Shown: positions 1 to 6,604, numbered from the stretch's first letter. The stretch: 12,186 nt of DNA from Thermopetrobacter sp. (GCA_011374735.1 DRPD01000249.1:1-12186); one strand, 5' to 3'. Program-made: numbers and translations. The notes: a model not told the origin generated them from the sequence alone.

Positions 1-323
1 GCAACGATCTGAGCGTGGACAAGGTGGACTACTGGGAGATCAACGAGGCTTTCGCCGCCCAGGTGATCGGCTGCATCCGCGCCTGGGCCGATGCCGACTA
101 CTGCAAGAACCAGCTGGGGCTGGAGGAGCCCATGGGCGAAATCCCCCAGGAGAGGCTGAACGTGGACGGCGGCGCCATCGCGCTGGGCCATCCCGTCGGC
201 GCGTCCGGCGCGCGCATCGTGCTGCATCTCTTGCACGTGCTGAAACGCAACAAGGCCAAACGCGGCATCGCCACCCAGTGCATCGGTGGCGGGCAGGGCG
301 GCGCCATGCTGGTGGAGGTGTGA
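1..323 (+). CDS. Thiolase (acetyl-CoA C-acyltransferase), C-terminal part, cut by window start
   Basis: This is the 3' end of a beta-oxidation thiolase, which cleaves 3-ketoacyl-CoA with CoA to give acetyl-CoA and a shortened acyl-CoA. The reading frame is open from the first complete codon (position 3) to the TGA at 321-323, so about 106 residues are visible of a family that is usually near 400. The visible motifs are the NEAFA loop, the GGAIALGHPVGASGAR segment with the catalytic His of GHP, and CIGGGQGGA with the second catalytic Cys. The N-terminal nucleophilic Cys lies outside the window. The stop is 3 bases before the start of the hydratase/dehydrogenase gene, so the two are almost certainly co-transcribed and probably form a trifunctional complex. 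The family is certain. Whether it prefers long-chain or acetoacetyl substrates cannot be told from this fragment. Confidence 0.95.
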   Translation, partial: NDLSVDKVDYWEINEAFAAQVIGCIRAWADADYCKNQLGLEEPMGEIPQERLNVDGGAIALGHPVGASGARIVLHLLHVLKRNKAKRGIATQCIGGGQGGAMLVEV

Positions 324-326
324 GCC

Positions 327-2384
327 ATGGCCGATCGCGACGAGAACAAGGGCGGCAACCTGCGGCTGGAACGCGACGAGGCCGGCCGCGCCTGGCTGCA
401 CTTCGATGTGAAGGGCAGCCCGGTCAACGTCTTCTCTTCCGCCGTGCTCGATGAGCTGGACGAGAAGCTGGCCGAATTGGAGAAGGATCCGCCGAAGGGC
501 CTGCTCATCGTCTCCGACAAGAAAAGCGGCTTCATCGCCGGCGCCAACATCGAGGAGTTCACCACCTTCACCGGCCGCGACGAGGCCCTGGCCTTCATCC
601 GCAAGGGCCACGCCGTGTTCAGCCGGCTGGAGGCCCTGCCGTTTCCCACCGCCGCGCTCATTCACGGCTTCTGCTTGGGCGGCGGGCTGGAAATGGCCCT
701 GGCCTGCGATTATCGCATCGCCACCGACGACCCGAAGACGAAACTCGGCCTGCCGGAGGTCAAGCTGGGCATTCATCCGGGCTTCGGTGGCGCAGTGCGC
801 CTGATTGAGACCTGCGGCGTCATCACCGCCATGCCGCTGATGCTCACCGGCCGCGCGCTGGACGCCCACCGGGCGCGGCGCGCCGGTTTCGTCGATGCCG
901 CCGTGCCGTTGCGCCAGCTGAAGCGCGCCGGTCAGTATTACATCGATAACAAGCCGCCGAAGAAGAAGCCCGGCAGGCTGGCCCGGCTGACCAACACCGC
1001 ACCGGCCCGCAATCTGCTGGCCAGGAAATTCGAGAAGGAGGTGGCCAAGAAGGCCAGACGCGAGCATTACCCGGCGCCTTACGCCCTCATCGAGACATGG
1101 CGCGAGCATGGCGGCGACCGCGCCGCGTTCCTGAAGGCGGAAGGCGAATCGGTGGCCGATCTGTCCACCACCGAGACGGCGCGCAATCTGGTGCGCCTGT
1201 TCTTCCTGCAGGAGAAGCTGAAAGGGCTGGGCAAGGGCGCGAAGGGCCCGAAGGTGGCGCATCTGCACGTCATCGGGGCCGGCACCATGGGCGGCGACAT
1301 CGCCGCCTTCGCCGCCTATCGCGGCCTGCGCGTCACCTTGCAGGACAGGGAGCCGAAGTTCATCGCCCCGGCCATCAAACGCGCCAACAAGCTGTTCGCC
1401 AAACGCCTGCGCCGCCCGAAGTGGCGCCGTCAGGCCGCCGCCGACCGCCTGATCCCCGACCCGAAGGGCTACGCGGTGGAGAAGGCCGATCTCGTCATCG
1501 AGGCCATCATCGAGGACGAGGACATCAAGAAGGAGCTGTTCCAGTCCCTTCAGCCACGCCTGAAGAAGGGCGCCATGCTGGCCACCAACACCTCCTCCAT
1601 CCGGCTGGAGAAGCTGGCCGGGGCGCTCGATGACAAGTCGCGCCTGCTGGGCCTGCATTTCTTCAACCCGGTGGCCCAGATGATGCTGGTGGAGGTGGTC
1701 AAGGGCGAACACACCCCCGATGATGCGATGGCCGACGGCTGCGCCTTCGTCGCCAACCAGCTGGGCAAGCTGCCGCTGCCGGTCAACAGCGCGCCGGGCT
1801 TTCTCGTCAACCGCTGCCTGCTGCCCTACATGCAGGAGGCGATGCTGATGATCGAGGAGGGCATCGCGCCGGAAACCATCGATGCGGCGGCCACCGAGTT
1901 CGGCATGCCCATGGGCCCCATCCTGCTGGCCGACACCGTGGGGCTGGACGTGGCGCTTTATGTCTCCAGGGTGCTGGCCGCCGATCTGGGCGGCACGGTG
2001 CCTCAGCGGCTGGAGGCCATGGTGGACGCCGGCCATCTGGGCAGGAAGTCCGGCAAGGGCTTCTATGAATACAGGAAGGGCAAGCCGGTGCGCGACAAGA
2101 ACGCCCCGCCGCCCGATCCCGATCTCGCCAGACGGATGATCGGGCGCATGGTCAACGAGGGCATGGCGGTGCTGCGCGAAGGCGTCGTCGATGACGCGGA
2201 GCTGCTCGACGCCGGCATGGTGTTCGGGGCCGGGTTCGCGCCCTTCCGCGGCGGCCCGCTCAACTGGGTGGCGGCGCGCGGCAAGGACGACTTCCTGGCC
2301 GAGCTGAAGCGGCTGGAGGAGAAATACGGCGAACGCTTCGCCCCCGATCCCGGCTGGGAGAGCTGGCAACCGCCCGCATCCTGA
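327..2384 (+). CDS. fadJ: Bifunctional enoyl-CoA hydratase / 3-hydroxyacyl-CoA dehydrogenase (FadJ/FadB family)
   Basis: This 685-residue alpha subunit of a fatty-acid oxidation complex hydrates trans-2-enoyl-CoA and then oxidises 3-hydroxyacyl-CoA with NAD. Residues about 10-200 form the crotonase domain, with an AGANIEEF oxyanion-hole segment and the two expected glutamates, E122 (in GGGLE) and E144 (in LPEVKLG). A Lys/Arg-rich linker follows. The NAD-binding dehydrogenase domain starts near residue 312 with GxGxxG (G317, G319, G322). H444 (HFFNP) and E456, twelve residues later, match the catalytic His-Glu pair. The C-terminal dehydrogenase domain carries PGFLVNR and GRKSGKGFYEY. The protein is slightly shorter than E. 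coli FadJ/FadB (about 714-729). GGAGG at 314-318, inside the end of the thiolase gene, supports the ATG at 327. The thiolase-first order resembles fadI-fadJ rather than fadB-fadA, so the symbol is given by family and gene order, not by proven orthology. Confidence 0.95.
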   Translation: MADRDENKGGNLRLERDEAGRAWLHFDVKGSPVNVFSSAVLDELDEKLAELEKDPPKGLLIVSDKKSGFIAGANIEEFTTFTGRDEALAFIRKGHAVFSRLEALPFPTAALIHGFCLGGGLEMALACDYRIATDDPKTKLGLPEVKLGIHPGFGGAVRLIETCGVITAMPLMLTGRALDAHRARRAGFVDAAVPLRQLKRAGQYYIDNKPPKKKPGRLARLTNTAPARNLLARKFEKEVAKKARREHYPAPYALIETWREHGGDRAAFLKAEGESVADLSTTETARNLVRLFFLQEKLKGLGKGAKGPKVAHLHVIGAGTMGGDIAAFAAYRGLRVTLQDREPKFIAPAIKRANKLFAKRLRRPKWRRQAAADRLIPDPKGYAVEKADLVIEAIIEDEDIKKELFQSLQPRLKKGAMLATNTSSIRLEKLAGALDDKSRLLGLHFFNPVAQMMLVEVVKGEHTPDDAMADGCAFVANQLGKLPLPVNSAPGFLVNRCLLPYMQEAMLMIEEGIAPETIDAAATEFGMPMGPILLADTVGLDVALYVSRVLAADLGGTVPQRLEAMVDAGHLGRKSGKGFYEYRKGKPVRDKNAPPPDPDLARRMIGRMVNEGMAVLREGVVDDAELLDAGMVFGAGFAPFRGGPLNWVAARGKDDFLAELKRLEEKYGERFAPDPGWESWQPPAS

Positions 2385-2400
2385 AGCTCCCTCCTTTGCG

Positions 2401-2416
2401 TTAACCATCCATTAAC
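2401..2416 (+). promoter_or_regulatory. CtrA-type binding box (TTAA-N7-TTAAC)
   Basis: The sequence TTAACCATCCATTAAC is an exact match to the TTAA-N7-TTAAC consensus of the alphaproteobacterial cell-cycle response regulator CtrA. Both halves are TTAACCAT, the favoured half-site form, repeated at an 11-base step (about one helical turn). It lies 17 bases after the fadJ-like stop and about 96 bases before the start of the small secreted protein gene, the only gene it can control in this orientation. AT-rich sequence of this kind stands out in this GC-rich window. No convincing -10 element for the housekeeping sigma factor is visible at the usual distance, so whether it activates or represses is open. 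Confidence 0.75.
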
Positions 2417-2442
2417 CATCCGCCTGCCTTGGGCGGCGGCCC

Positions 2443-2459
2443 ATGGTATGCCTCTTGCA
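2443..2459 (+). promoter_or_regulatory. Possible sigma-54 (-24/-12) promoter element
   Basis: ATGGTATGCCTCTTGCA matches 10 of the 13 specified positions of YTGGCACG-N4-TTGCW. The invariant GG (2445-2446) and GC (2457-2458) are separated by exactly 10 bases. It would start transcription near 2470, about 40 bases before the small secreted protein gene. The -24 half is imperfect (TGGTATG), so a chance match is possible. The CtrA-type box lies roughly 30 bases upstream. Confidence 0.3.
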
Positions 2460-2511
2460 CGCCCGTGATGACGCGAAGCGATCATCCACGAACGGCGAGT
2501 GAGGGGTTGTC

Positions 2512-2787
2512 ATGCGTCTGCGTATCGGATTGATGTTGCTGGCCGCTGGCGTATTGGGCGACGTGCAGGCCGCCGCTGGCGGCATTCCCGCCAATCAGGC
2601 GGTGGCCCGTTTCATCGTCGGCACCCGCATCGGCGAGCGCCCCGTTATGGACGAATACCCCCTGCTCACCAATCCACGCGGCAGCTCCCTGTATGTGCGC
2701 ATCTTGCCGCGCGCCGGCGGGGGAGGGGATTGCACCTTCATCCGGGTGGCCCGCGACACGTGGCGCTGGAAATGCCCCCGCCGCTGA
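2512..2787 (+). CDS. Small secreted protein with two cysteines, function unknown
   Basis: This 91-residue protein is not recognised as any named family. The N-terminus is a typical Sec signal peptide: basic MRLR, a hydrophobic stretch to about residue 15, then an A-x-A type site near VQA at residues 18-20, leaving a mature part of about 70 residues. The mature part has a Gly-rich stretch (PRAGGGGD) followed by DCTFIRVARDTWRWKC, whose two cysteines are 15 residues apart and could form a disulfide after export. The ATG at 2512 follows a purine-rich GAGGGG ribosome-binding stretch with suitable spacing. The gene stands alone between the beta-oxidation operon and a convergent small gene, with its own upstream CtrA-type box and possible sigma-54 element. 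Reality of the gene is supported by signal peptide, ribosome-binding site and dedicated upstream region; its function is unknown. Confidence 0.7.
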   Translation: MRLRIGLMLLAAGVLGDVQAAAGGIPANQAVARFIVGTRIGERPVMDEYPLLTNPRGSSLYVRILPRAGGGGDCTFIRVARDTWRWKCPRR

Positions 2788-2839
2788 CCTGAGCGGGAGA
2801 GGAAGCCACCCGCCGCGCCGCACCTCAGCGCAAAATACA

Positions 2840-2900
2840 GGCCCGCTGCCCCTCCCGACCACTTTCCCACAATCTGGGTGGTCGGGAGGGGGAGCGGGCC
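2840..2900. terminator. Long 23-bp-arm hairpin between convergent genes, probable bidirectional terminator
   Basis: The arms 2840-2862 and 2878-2900 are inverted copies matching at 22 of 23 positions (the mismatch is 2848 against 2892), around a 15-base loop. It lies between the stop of the secreted-protein gene (2787) and the stop of the minus-strand small gene (2914), which is the expected place for a shared terminator. On the minus strand the stem is followed by CTGTATTTTGC, a weak T-rich tail; the plus-strand side has no T run. The arm length is more than a simple terminator needs, so a dispersed palindromic repeat is an alternative. Confidence 0.6.
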
Positions 2901-2913
2901 GGCGCGACGCGCC

Positions 2914-3159
2914 TCAGCGCATATATGTGCTGAACAGGTGCCAGATCAGATACAGCGCGAACAGGAAGCCGAGGCCGCGGCCGATGCGCTTGCCCCAGAT
3001 CTCGATGGCGTCATCCGCCACGTTGTCGGACGGATCGGCGTCGAAGCCGCCGCCGATGATCTTCTCGCCCTGCTGACCCAGCCGCCGCATGTCCCGCGCC
3101 ATGCGCTCGCGGGTGTCGCGGGCGGTGTCCTGCCGTGGCGGGGGTGTCGATGGAGCCAT
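2914..3159 (-). CDS. Small C-terminally anchored membrane protein, function unknown
   Basis: This 81-residue protein is not recognised as a named family. The first ~60 residues are hydrophilic and rich in Arg, Asp and Gln, with a probably helical segment (RERMARDMRRLGQQGEKI) and an acidic DADPSDNVADDAIE stretch. Residues about 61-78 (GLGFLFALYLIWHLFSTYM) form one hydrophobic helix ending in a lone Arg, so it would be anchored by its C-terminus with the soluble part in the cytoplasm. The start is chosen because AGGAAGAGG lies 7 bases upstream on the minus strand. The same frame stays open far upstream, but that part is antisense to the polysaccharide co-polymerase gene. It is convergent with the secreted-protein gene and divergent from the polysaccharide operon. 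Gene reality is supported by the ribosome-binding site and the sensible topology. Confidence 0.7.
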   Translation of the reverse strand: MAPSTPPPRQDTARDTRERMARDMRRLGQQGEKIIGGGFDADPSDNVADDAIEIWGKRIGRGLGFLFALYLIWHLFSTYMR

Positions 3160-3166
3160 GCCGTCG

Positions 3167-3175
3167 CCTCTTCCT
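3167..3175 (-). promoter_or_regulatory. Ribosome-binding site that sets the start of the small membrane protein
   Basis: Read on the minus strand this is AGGAAGAGG, 7 bases before the ATG at 3159-3157. It selects this start over the much longer open frame upstream. Confidence 0.65.
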
Positions 3176-3245
3176 GAATGAGCTGGCCAAACCTTACCAG
3201 CTTGTGCCGCGTTGATACAGCCCCGCCGCATGCCGTGGAGAGAGT

Positions 3246-3262
3246 TCGGCACGCGACTTGCA
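3246..3262 (+). promoter_or_regulatory. Likely sigma-54 (-24/-12) promoter of the polysaccharide operon
   Basis: TCGGCACGCGACTTGCA matches 12 of the 13 specified positions of the sigma-54 consensus YTGGCACG-N4-TTGCW, with GG at 3248-3249 and GC at 3260-3261 exactly 10 bases apart. The only deviation is C for T just before GG. Transcription would begin near 3273, giving a leader of about 37 bases before the ATG at 3310. It lies in the 150-base divergent gap, where a promoter for the operon is needed. No enhancer site for an activator could be assigned. Confidence 0.55.
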
Positions 3263-3292
3263 CGACATCGTCCGGCAAAGCGATGACCGGCC

Positions 3293-3298
3293 AGGAGG
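3293..3298 (+). promoter_or_regulatory. Ribosome-binding site favouring the ATG at 3310
   Basis: AGGAGG, the strongest Shine-Dalgarno match in the divergent gap, lies 11 bases before the in-frame ATG at 3310. The spacing is somewhat long. The ATG at 3299, which starts directly after it, is in another frame. Earlier in-frame ATGs at 3178 and 3283 have no such site. Confidence 0.6.
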
Positions 3299-3309
3299 AT
3301 GCCACCGCC

Positions 3310-5505
3310 ATGTCCATGCAACCGCGATTGCCCGCGCCGCGCGCCGCCGCTCCCGCGCCATCTGCCGATGAGCGGCCGGAGGCGGGATACGATCTGTTCG
3401 CCCTGCTGGCCATGCTGCGCCGCAAGTGGAAGTGGATCGCCGCGACGCTGGCCCTGTTCGTATCGTTGGCCGTCGTCGTCAGCCTGTCGTTCACGCCGCT
3501 GTATACCGCCACCGCGGAGGTGCTGGTGACGCCGAAGCGCAATGCCGTCATCGGCCCCAACGTGCTGGCCCCGGCCCTTGGCTCCGATATCCTGATGATC
3601 GAGAGCCAGGCCCGCATTCTCACCTCCGATGCGGTGCTGGGCAAGGTGGTGGAGAAGGAAAATCTGCTCGCCGACGAGGAGTTCAACGGCGCCCGGCCGA
3701 CCACCGGCCCGCGGGCCTTCCTGCGCCGCCTGCTGGGCCGCGCCCCTGAAGAGAGCCGGCCGACCCGTGCCGCCGCCCTCGATGTCCTGCGCAAGCGTCT
3801 CGACGTGCGGCGCGCCGAGCGCACCTTCGTGCTGGAGGTGCGCGTCACTTCCGAAGACCCGGCCAAGGCGGCCCGCCTGGCCAATGCCGTGGCCGAAGCC
3901 TACATCGCCGATCAGGTGGAGGCGCGCCGCGAGACCAGCCGCCGGGTCGGCGCCCTGCTGGGCGAACGGCTGGATGAATTGCGCCAGCAGGTGATCGCCG
4001 CGGAGGCCAGGGTGGCCGAATTCAAGCGCCGCCATGCGATCATCGCCACCCGCAAGGATCAGCTGGAGAACGAGGCCCGCCTGCAACGGCTGGGCGAGGA
4101 GCTGGTCAAGGCCCGCGCCCGCGCCGCCGCGGCCAGGGCGCGCCATGAGGCCCTGCAGGCCGCCTTGCGCGCCGGCGCCGCGGCGGAGGCCACCGTGGCC
4201 GCCGCCCGCTCGCCGGTCATCGCCCGCCTGCGCGCCGATTACACCCGCGCCGCGTCGCGCGCTGCCTCGCTCGGTGAAACGCTGGGCCCGCGCCACCCGC
4301 GCCTGCTGGCGGCCCGCGCCGAGGTGCGGCGCATCGAGCGGCTGATCCGCGAGGAGCTGAAGCGGCTGGCCGGCGCCATCGCCGCCGAACATCAGGCGGC
4401 CGAGGCGGAAGTGGCGGCCATCGCCCGCAATCTGGAAAGCTTGCGCAAGCAGGCCGGCAGCACCAACGAGCAACGGGTGCGGCTGCGCGCCCTGGAACGC
4501 GAGGCGGCGGCCCTGCGCAAGGTCTATGAGACGATGCTCAACCGGGCCCGCGAATCCGGCGAGGCGCAGCGCCTGCAGATCCCGCAGGCGCGGCTGATCT
4601 CGCCCGCCCTGCCGCCAAGGTATCCGTCGTTTCCGAAGAAGAAGATGATCGTCGCCCTGGCCGGCCTGCTGGGGCTGGGGCTGGGCATGGCGCTGGCCCT
4701 GCTGGCCGCGGCCCGCGAGGATCGCCGCCGCGCCGCCCGCCTGCGAGCGGCCCACGCGCCTTCCCGCCGCCGCCGCGCCATCGCACCCGTTGCCCGGCCG
4801 GACGAGGGGCCGCCGGTGCTGGCCGGCCTGCCCGCGCTGCGCGACATGCCTCCCGATGGGGCGGCCCGCCTGCGCCATATCCAGGATATACTCGCCGCGC
4901 CCGTCGGCATCGACCGCGCCGGCTTCGCCGACGCCGTGTTCGAGGTGGCCGGCGCCGTGGCCGGTCATCACGTGGTGGCCATCGGCGCCACCGGCGCCGC
5001 GCAGGGCGCCACCACCCTGTCATGGGCGCTGGCCGTGGCCGCCACCATGCGCGGCCGCCGCGTGCTGGTGATCGACGCCGATCAGCGCCATCCGCAACTG
5101 AAGCGGCTGTTGGCTTCGCAGGCGAGGGCGGATGTGCGCGCCGTCATGCTGGGCGAGGCGCGGCCCGAAGAGCTGTTGCTGCGCGATCCCGCCACCGGCA
5201 TCGACCTGCTGGCGCTGGCCGGCGCCGCCGGTTTCCGTCCCGATGCGCGGCGTCTGGAGGCGGTTCACCACTGGCTGGCGGAGCTGTTCGGCCATTACGA
5301 TCTGGTGGTGGTGGACAGCGGCGATGTGCGCGCCGGCCAGGGGCCGGTCGATCTGGCGCCCTTCGTCGAGGCCATGCTGCTGATCGCCCGCCCCGCCGCG
5401 CCCGGGCTGAACGCCGCCATGCGCATGCTGGCCGAAGCGCCCGTGGACACCGGCGTCGTGTGGAACCTCGGCCACGACCGGCCGCTGATGGAGGCCGCGC
5501 AATGA
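3310..5505 (+). CDS. Wzc/GumC-type polysaccharide co-polymerase with degenerate BY-kinase-like domain
   Basis: This 731-residue inner-membrane protein should control chain length and export in exopolysaccharide or capsule assembly. The N-terminal Wzz region has a transmembrane helix at about residues 42-62 (WIAATLALFVSLAVVVSL), then a long periplasmic part rich in Ala, Arg and Glu with predicted coiled coil (about 200-430). The family proline motif (PALPPRYPSFPKKK) precedes the second helix at about 446-466. The C-terminal cytoplasmic domain resembles bacterial tyrosine kinases: Walker A' VLVIDADQR (D589, D591) and a Walker-B-like VVVDSGD (D669). However, the Walker A region (GATGAAQGATT, 559-569) has Ala567 where the kinase lysine should be, and the C-terminus has no tyrosine cluster. 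It therefore probably does not act as a kinase. The ATG at 3310 follows AGGAGG, and an upstream in-frame ATG at 3178 lacks one. The stop overlaps the glycosyltransferase start. Confidence 0.88.
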   Translation: MSMQPRLPAPRAAAPAPSADERPEAGYDLFALLAMLRRKWKWIAATLALFVSLAVVVSLSFTPLYTATAEVLVTPKRNAVIGPNVLAPALGSDILMIESQARILTSDAVLGKVVEKENLLADEEFNGARPTTGPRAFLRRLLGRAPEESRPTRAAALDVLRKRLDVRRAERTFVLEVRVTSEDPAKAARLANAVAEAYIADQVEARRETSRRVGALLGERLDELRQQVIAAEARVAEFKRRHAIIATRKDQLENEARLQRLGEELVKARARAAAARARHEALQAALRAGAAAEATVAAARSPVIARLRADYTRAASRAASLGETLGPRHPRLLAARAEVRRIERLIREELKRLAGAIAAEHQAAEAEVAAIARNLESLRKQAGSTNEQRVRLRALEREAAALRKVYETMLNRARESGEAQRLQIPQARLISPALPPRYPSFPKKKMIVALAGLLGLGLGMALALLAAAREDRRRAARLRAAHAPSRRRRAIAPVARPDEGPPVLAGLPALRDMPPDGAARLRHIQDILAAPVGIDRAGFADAVFEVAGAVAGHHVVAIGATGAAQGATTLSWALAVAATMRGRRVLVIDADQRHPQLKRLLASQARADVRAVMLGEARPEELLLRDPATGIDLLALAGAAGFRPDARRLEAVHHWLAELFGHYDLVVVDSGDVRAGQGPVDLAPFVEAMLLIARPAAPGLNAAMRMLAEAPVDTGVVWNLGHDRPLMEAAQ

Positions 5506-6596
5506 ACATGTCCGACGCCCCGGCCGTCATCACCCGCGCGGCGGGCCTGCCGCCGTTGCTGGTCGACGCCACGCACCTGGGCCGCCACGTCACCGGCATC
5601 GAGCGCATCACCGAAGAGCTGTTCAGCCCCACCGCCCTGGCCCCCTTCGCGGTGCACCACGTGAGAGCGCCGCTGCCCGGCGTCGCCGGCCTGATCGCCG
5701 GCCAGCAGGTGCGCCTGCCGTGGCGGCTGCTGCGCCAGCGCCGCGCCATCGGCCTGTTTCCCGGCTTTCCGCCCGCCCCGCTGGCCACCGCCTTCGGGGC
5801 GCGCGTCGTGCCCTATGTCCACGACCTGTTTCCGCTGCTGCGGGCCGAAGAGCTGTCGATGAAGGCCCGCCATTACATCGCCCCGGCCCTGCGCCGCGCC
5901 GTCAGCCGCCTGCCGCGCTTCATGGTCAATTCCGAGAAGACGGCGGCGCAACTGCGGCGATATTGCCGGGCGGACGCCGCCATCCATCTCTACCGCCCGG
6001 CGGTGCGCAACGTGTTCGGCGTCAGCGACGCGGATCGCGCCGAACGGGAGGAAGCCCCGCGGCCGCTGCACCTGTTGGCCATCGGCACCCTGGAGCCGCG
6101 CAAGAACCTCACCGCCGCCGCTGAAATCACCACTGCGCTGAACGCCCGCGGCATGGCGGCCCGGCTCGATATCGTCGGCCGCCCCGGCTGGGGCGGCGTC
6201 GCCGAAGCGCTCACACGCCGCCCCCATGTCCATCTGCACGGCTATCTGGAAACGCCGCGCCTCCGCCGGATGCTGCAGGCGGCGGATGTGTTCATCACCA
6301 CCTCCCACGACGAGGGGCTGGGGCTGCCGCTGCTGGAGGCGCAATACGCCGGCCTGCCGGTGGTCGCGCCGGACAGGCCGGTGTTTCGCGAAGTGCTGGG
6401 CGGCTCCGGCGTCTGGATCGATCCGGCCGATGCCGCCACCGCCGCCGAACGCATCGCCGCGCTCATCGCCGGATCCGGCTGGCGGCGCCGCCACCTGGAA
6501 CTGGCGCGCGCCAACATCCGCCGCTGGAATGAACAAGCGCGGCGCGATCACGCCGCCATCATCGACATGCTGCTGTCGCTGGCCACGGGAGATTGA
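5502..6596 (+). CDS. GT4-type glycosyltransferase (GT-B fold, glycosyl transferases group 1)
   Basis: This 364-residue retaining glycosyltransferase should move a sugar from a nucleotide-sugar donor onto a lipid-linked polysaccharide intermediate at the cytoplasmic face of the inner membrane. The C-terminal donor domain has the IGTLEPRKN segment (residues 194-202, with R200 and K201 expected to touch the phosphates). It also has the E-x7-E motif in EGLGLPLLE (E271 and E279). The N-terminal half has a THLGRHVTGIERITEEL segment and VPYVHDLFPL, typical of mannosyl- or rhamnosyl-transferase-like GT4 proteins. The donor and acceptor sugars cannot be told from sequence alone. The ATG at 5502 overlaps the upstream TGA in an ATGA junction, which indicates translational coupling to the co-polymerase. 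An open frame extends upstream inside the co-polymerase gene, but the product would be unlike this family there. Confidence 0.9.
   Translation: MNMSDAPAVITRAAGLPPLLVDATHLGRHVTGIERITEELFSPTALAPFAVHHVRAPLPGVAGLIAGQQVRLPWRLLRQRRAIGLFPGFPPAPLATAFGARVVPYVHDLFPLLRAEELSMKARHYIAPALRRAVSRLPRFMVNSEKTAAQLRRYCRADAAIHLYRPAVRNVFGVSDADRAEREEAPRPLHLLAIGTLEPRKNLTAAAEITTALNARGMAARLDIVGRPGWGGVAEALTRRPHVHLHGYLETPRLRRMLQAADVFITTSHDEGLGLPLLEAQYAGLPVVAPDRPVFREVLGGSGVWIDPADAATAAERIAALIAGSGWRRRHLELARANIRRWNEQARRDHAAIIDMLLSLATGD
6587..6592 (+). promoter_or_regulatory. Ribosome-binding site for the flippase gene
   Basis: GGGAGA inside the last codons of the glycosyltransferase gene lies 12 bases before the ATG at 6605 and directly abuts a possible TTG start at 6593. 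A zero spacer cannot serve the TTG, so the ATG is preferred even though the spacing is long. Confidence 0.45.
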
Positions 6597-6604
6597 ACCC
6601 CGCG

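Noticed and set aside
3178..3309. Extension of the co-polymerase to the in-frame ATG at 3178.
   Set aside because: The added 44 residues are not like this family, would include the sigma-54-like element as coding sequence, and have no ribosome-binding site. AGGAGG at 3293-3298 supports the ATG at 3310.
2914..4971. A 685-codon open frame on the minus strand running through the co-polymerase gene.
   Set aside because: It is the antisense of a well-supported coding region, has low-complexity Gly/Ala/Arg/Gln-rich sequence and no domain. Only its last 81 codons, with their own ribosome-binding site, look like a gene.
6593..6604. TTG at 6593 as the flippase start.
   Set aside because: The only purine-rich ribosome-binding stretch directly abuts it, leaving no spacer, while an ATG follows at 6605. 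The four-residue difference does not affect the call.
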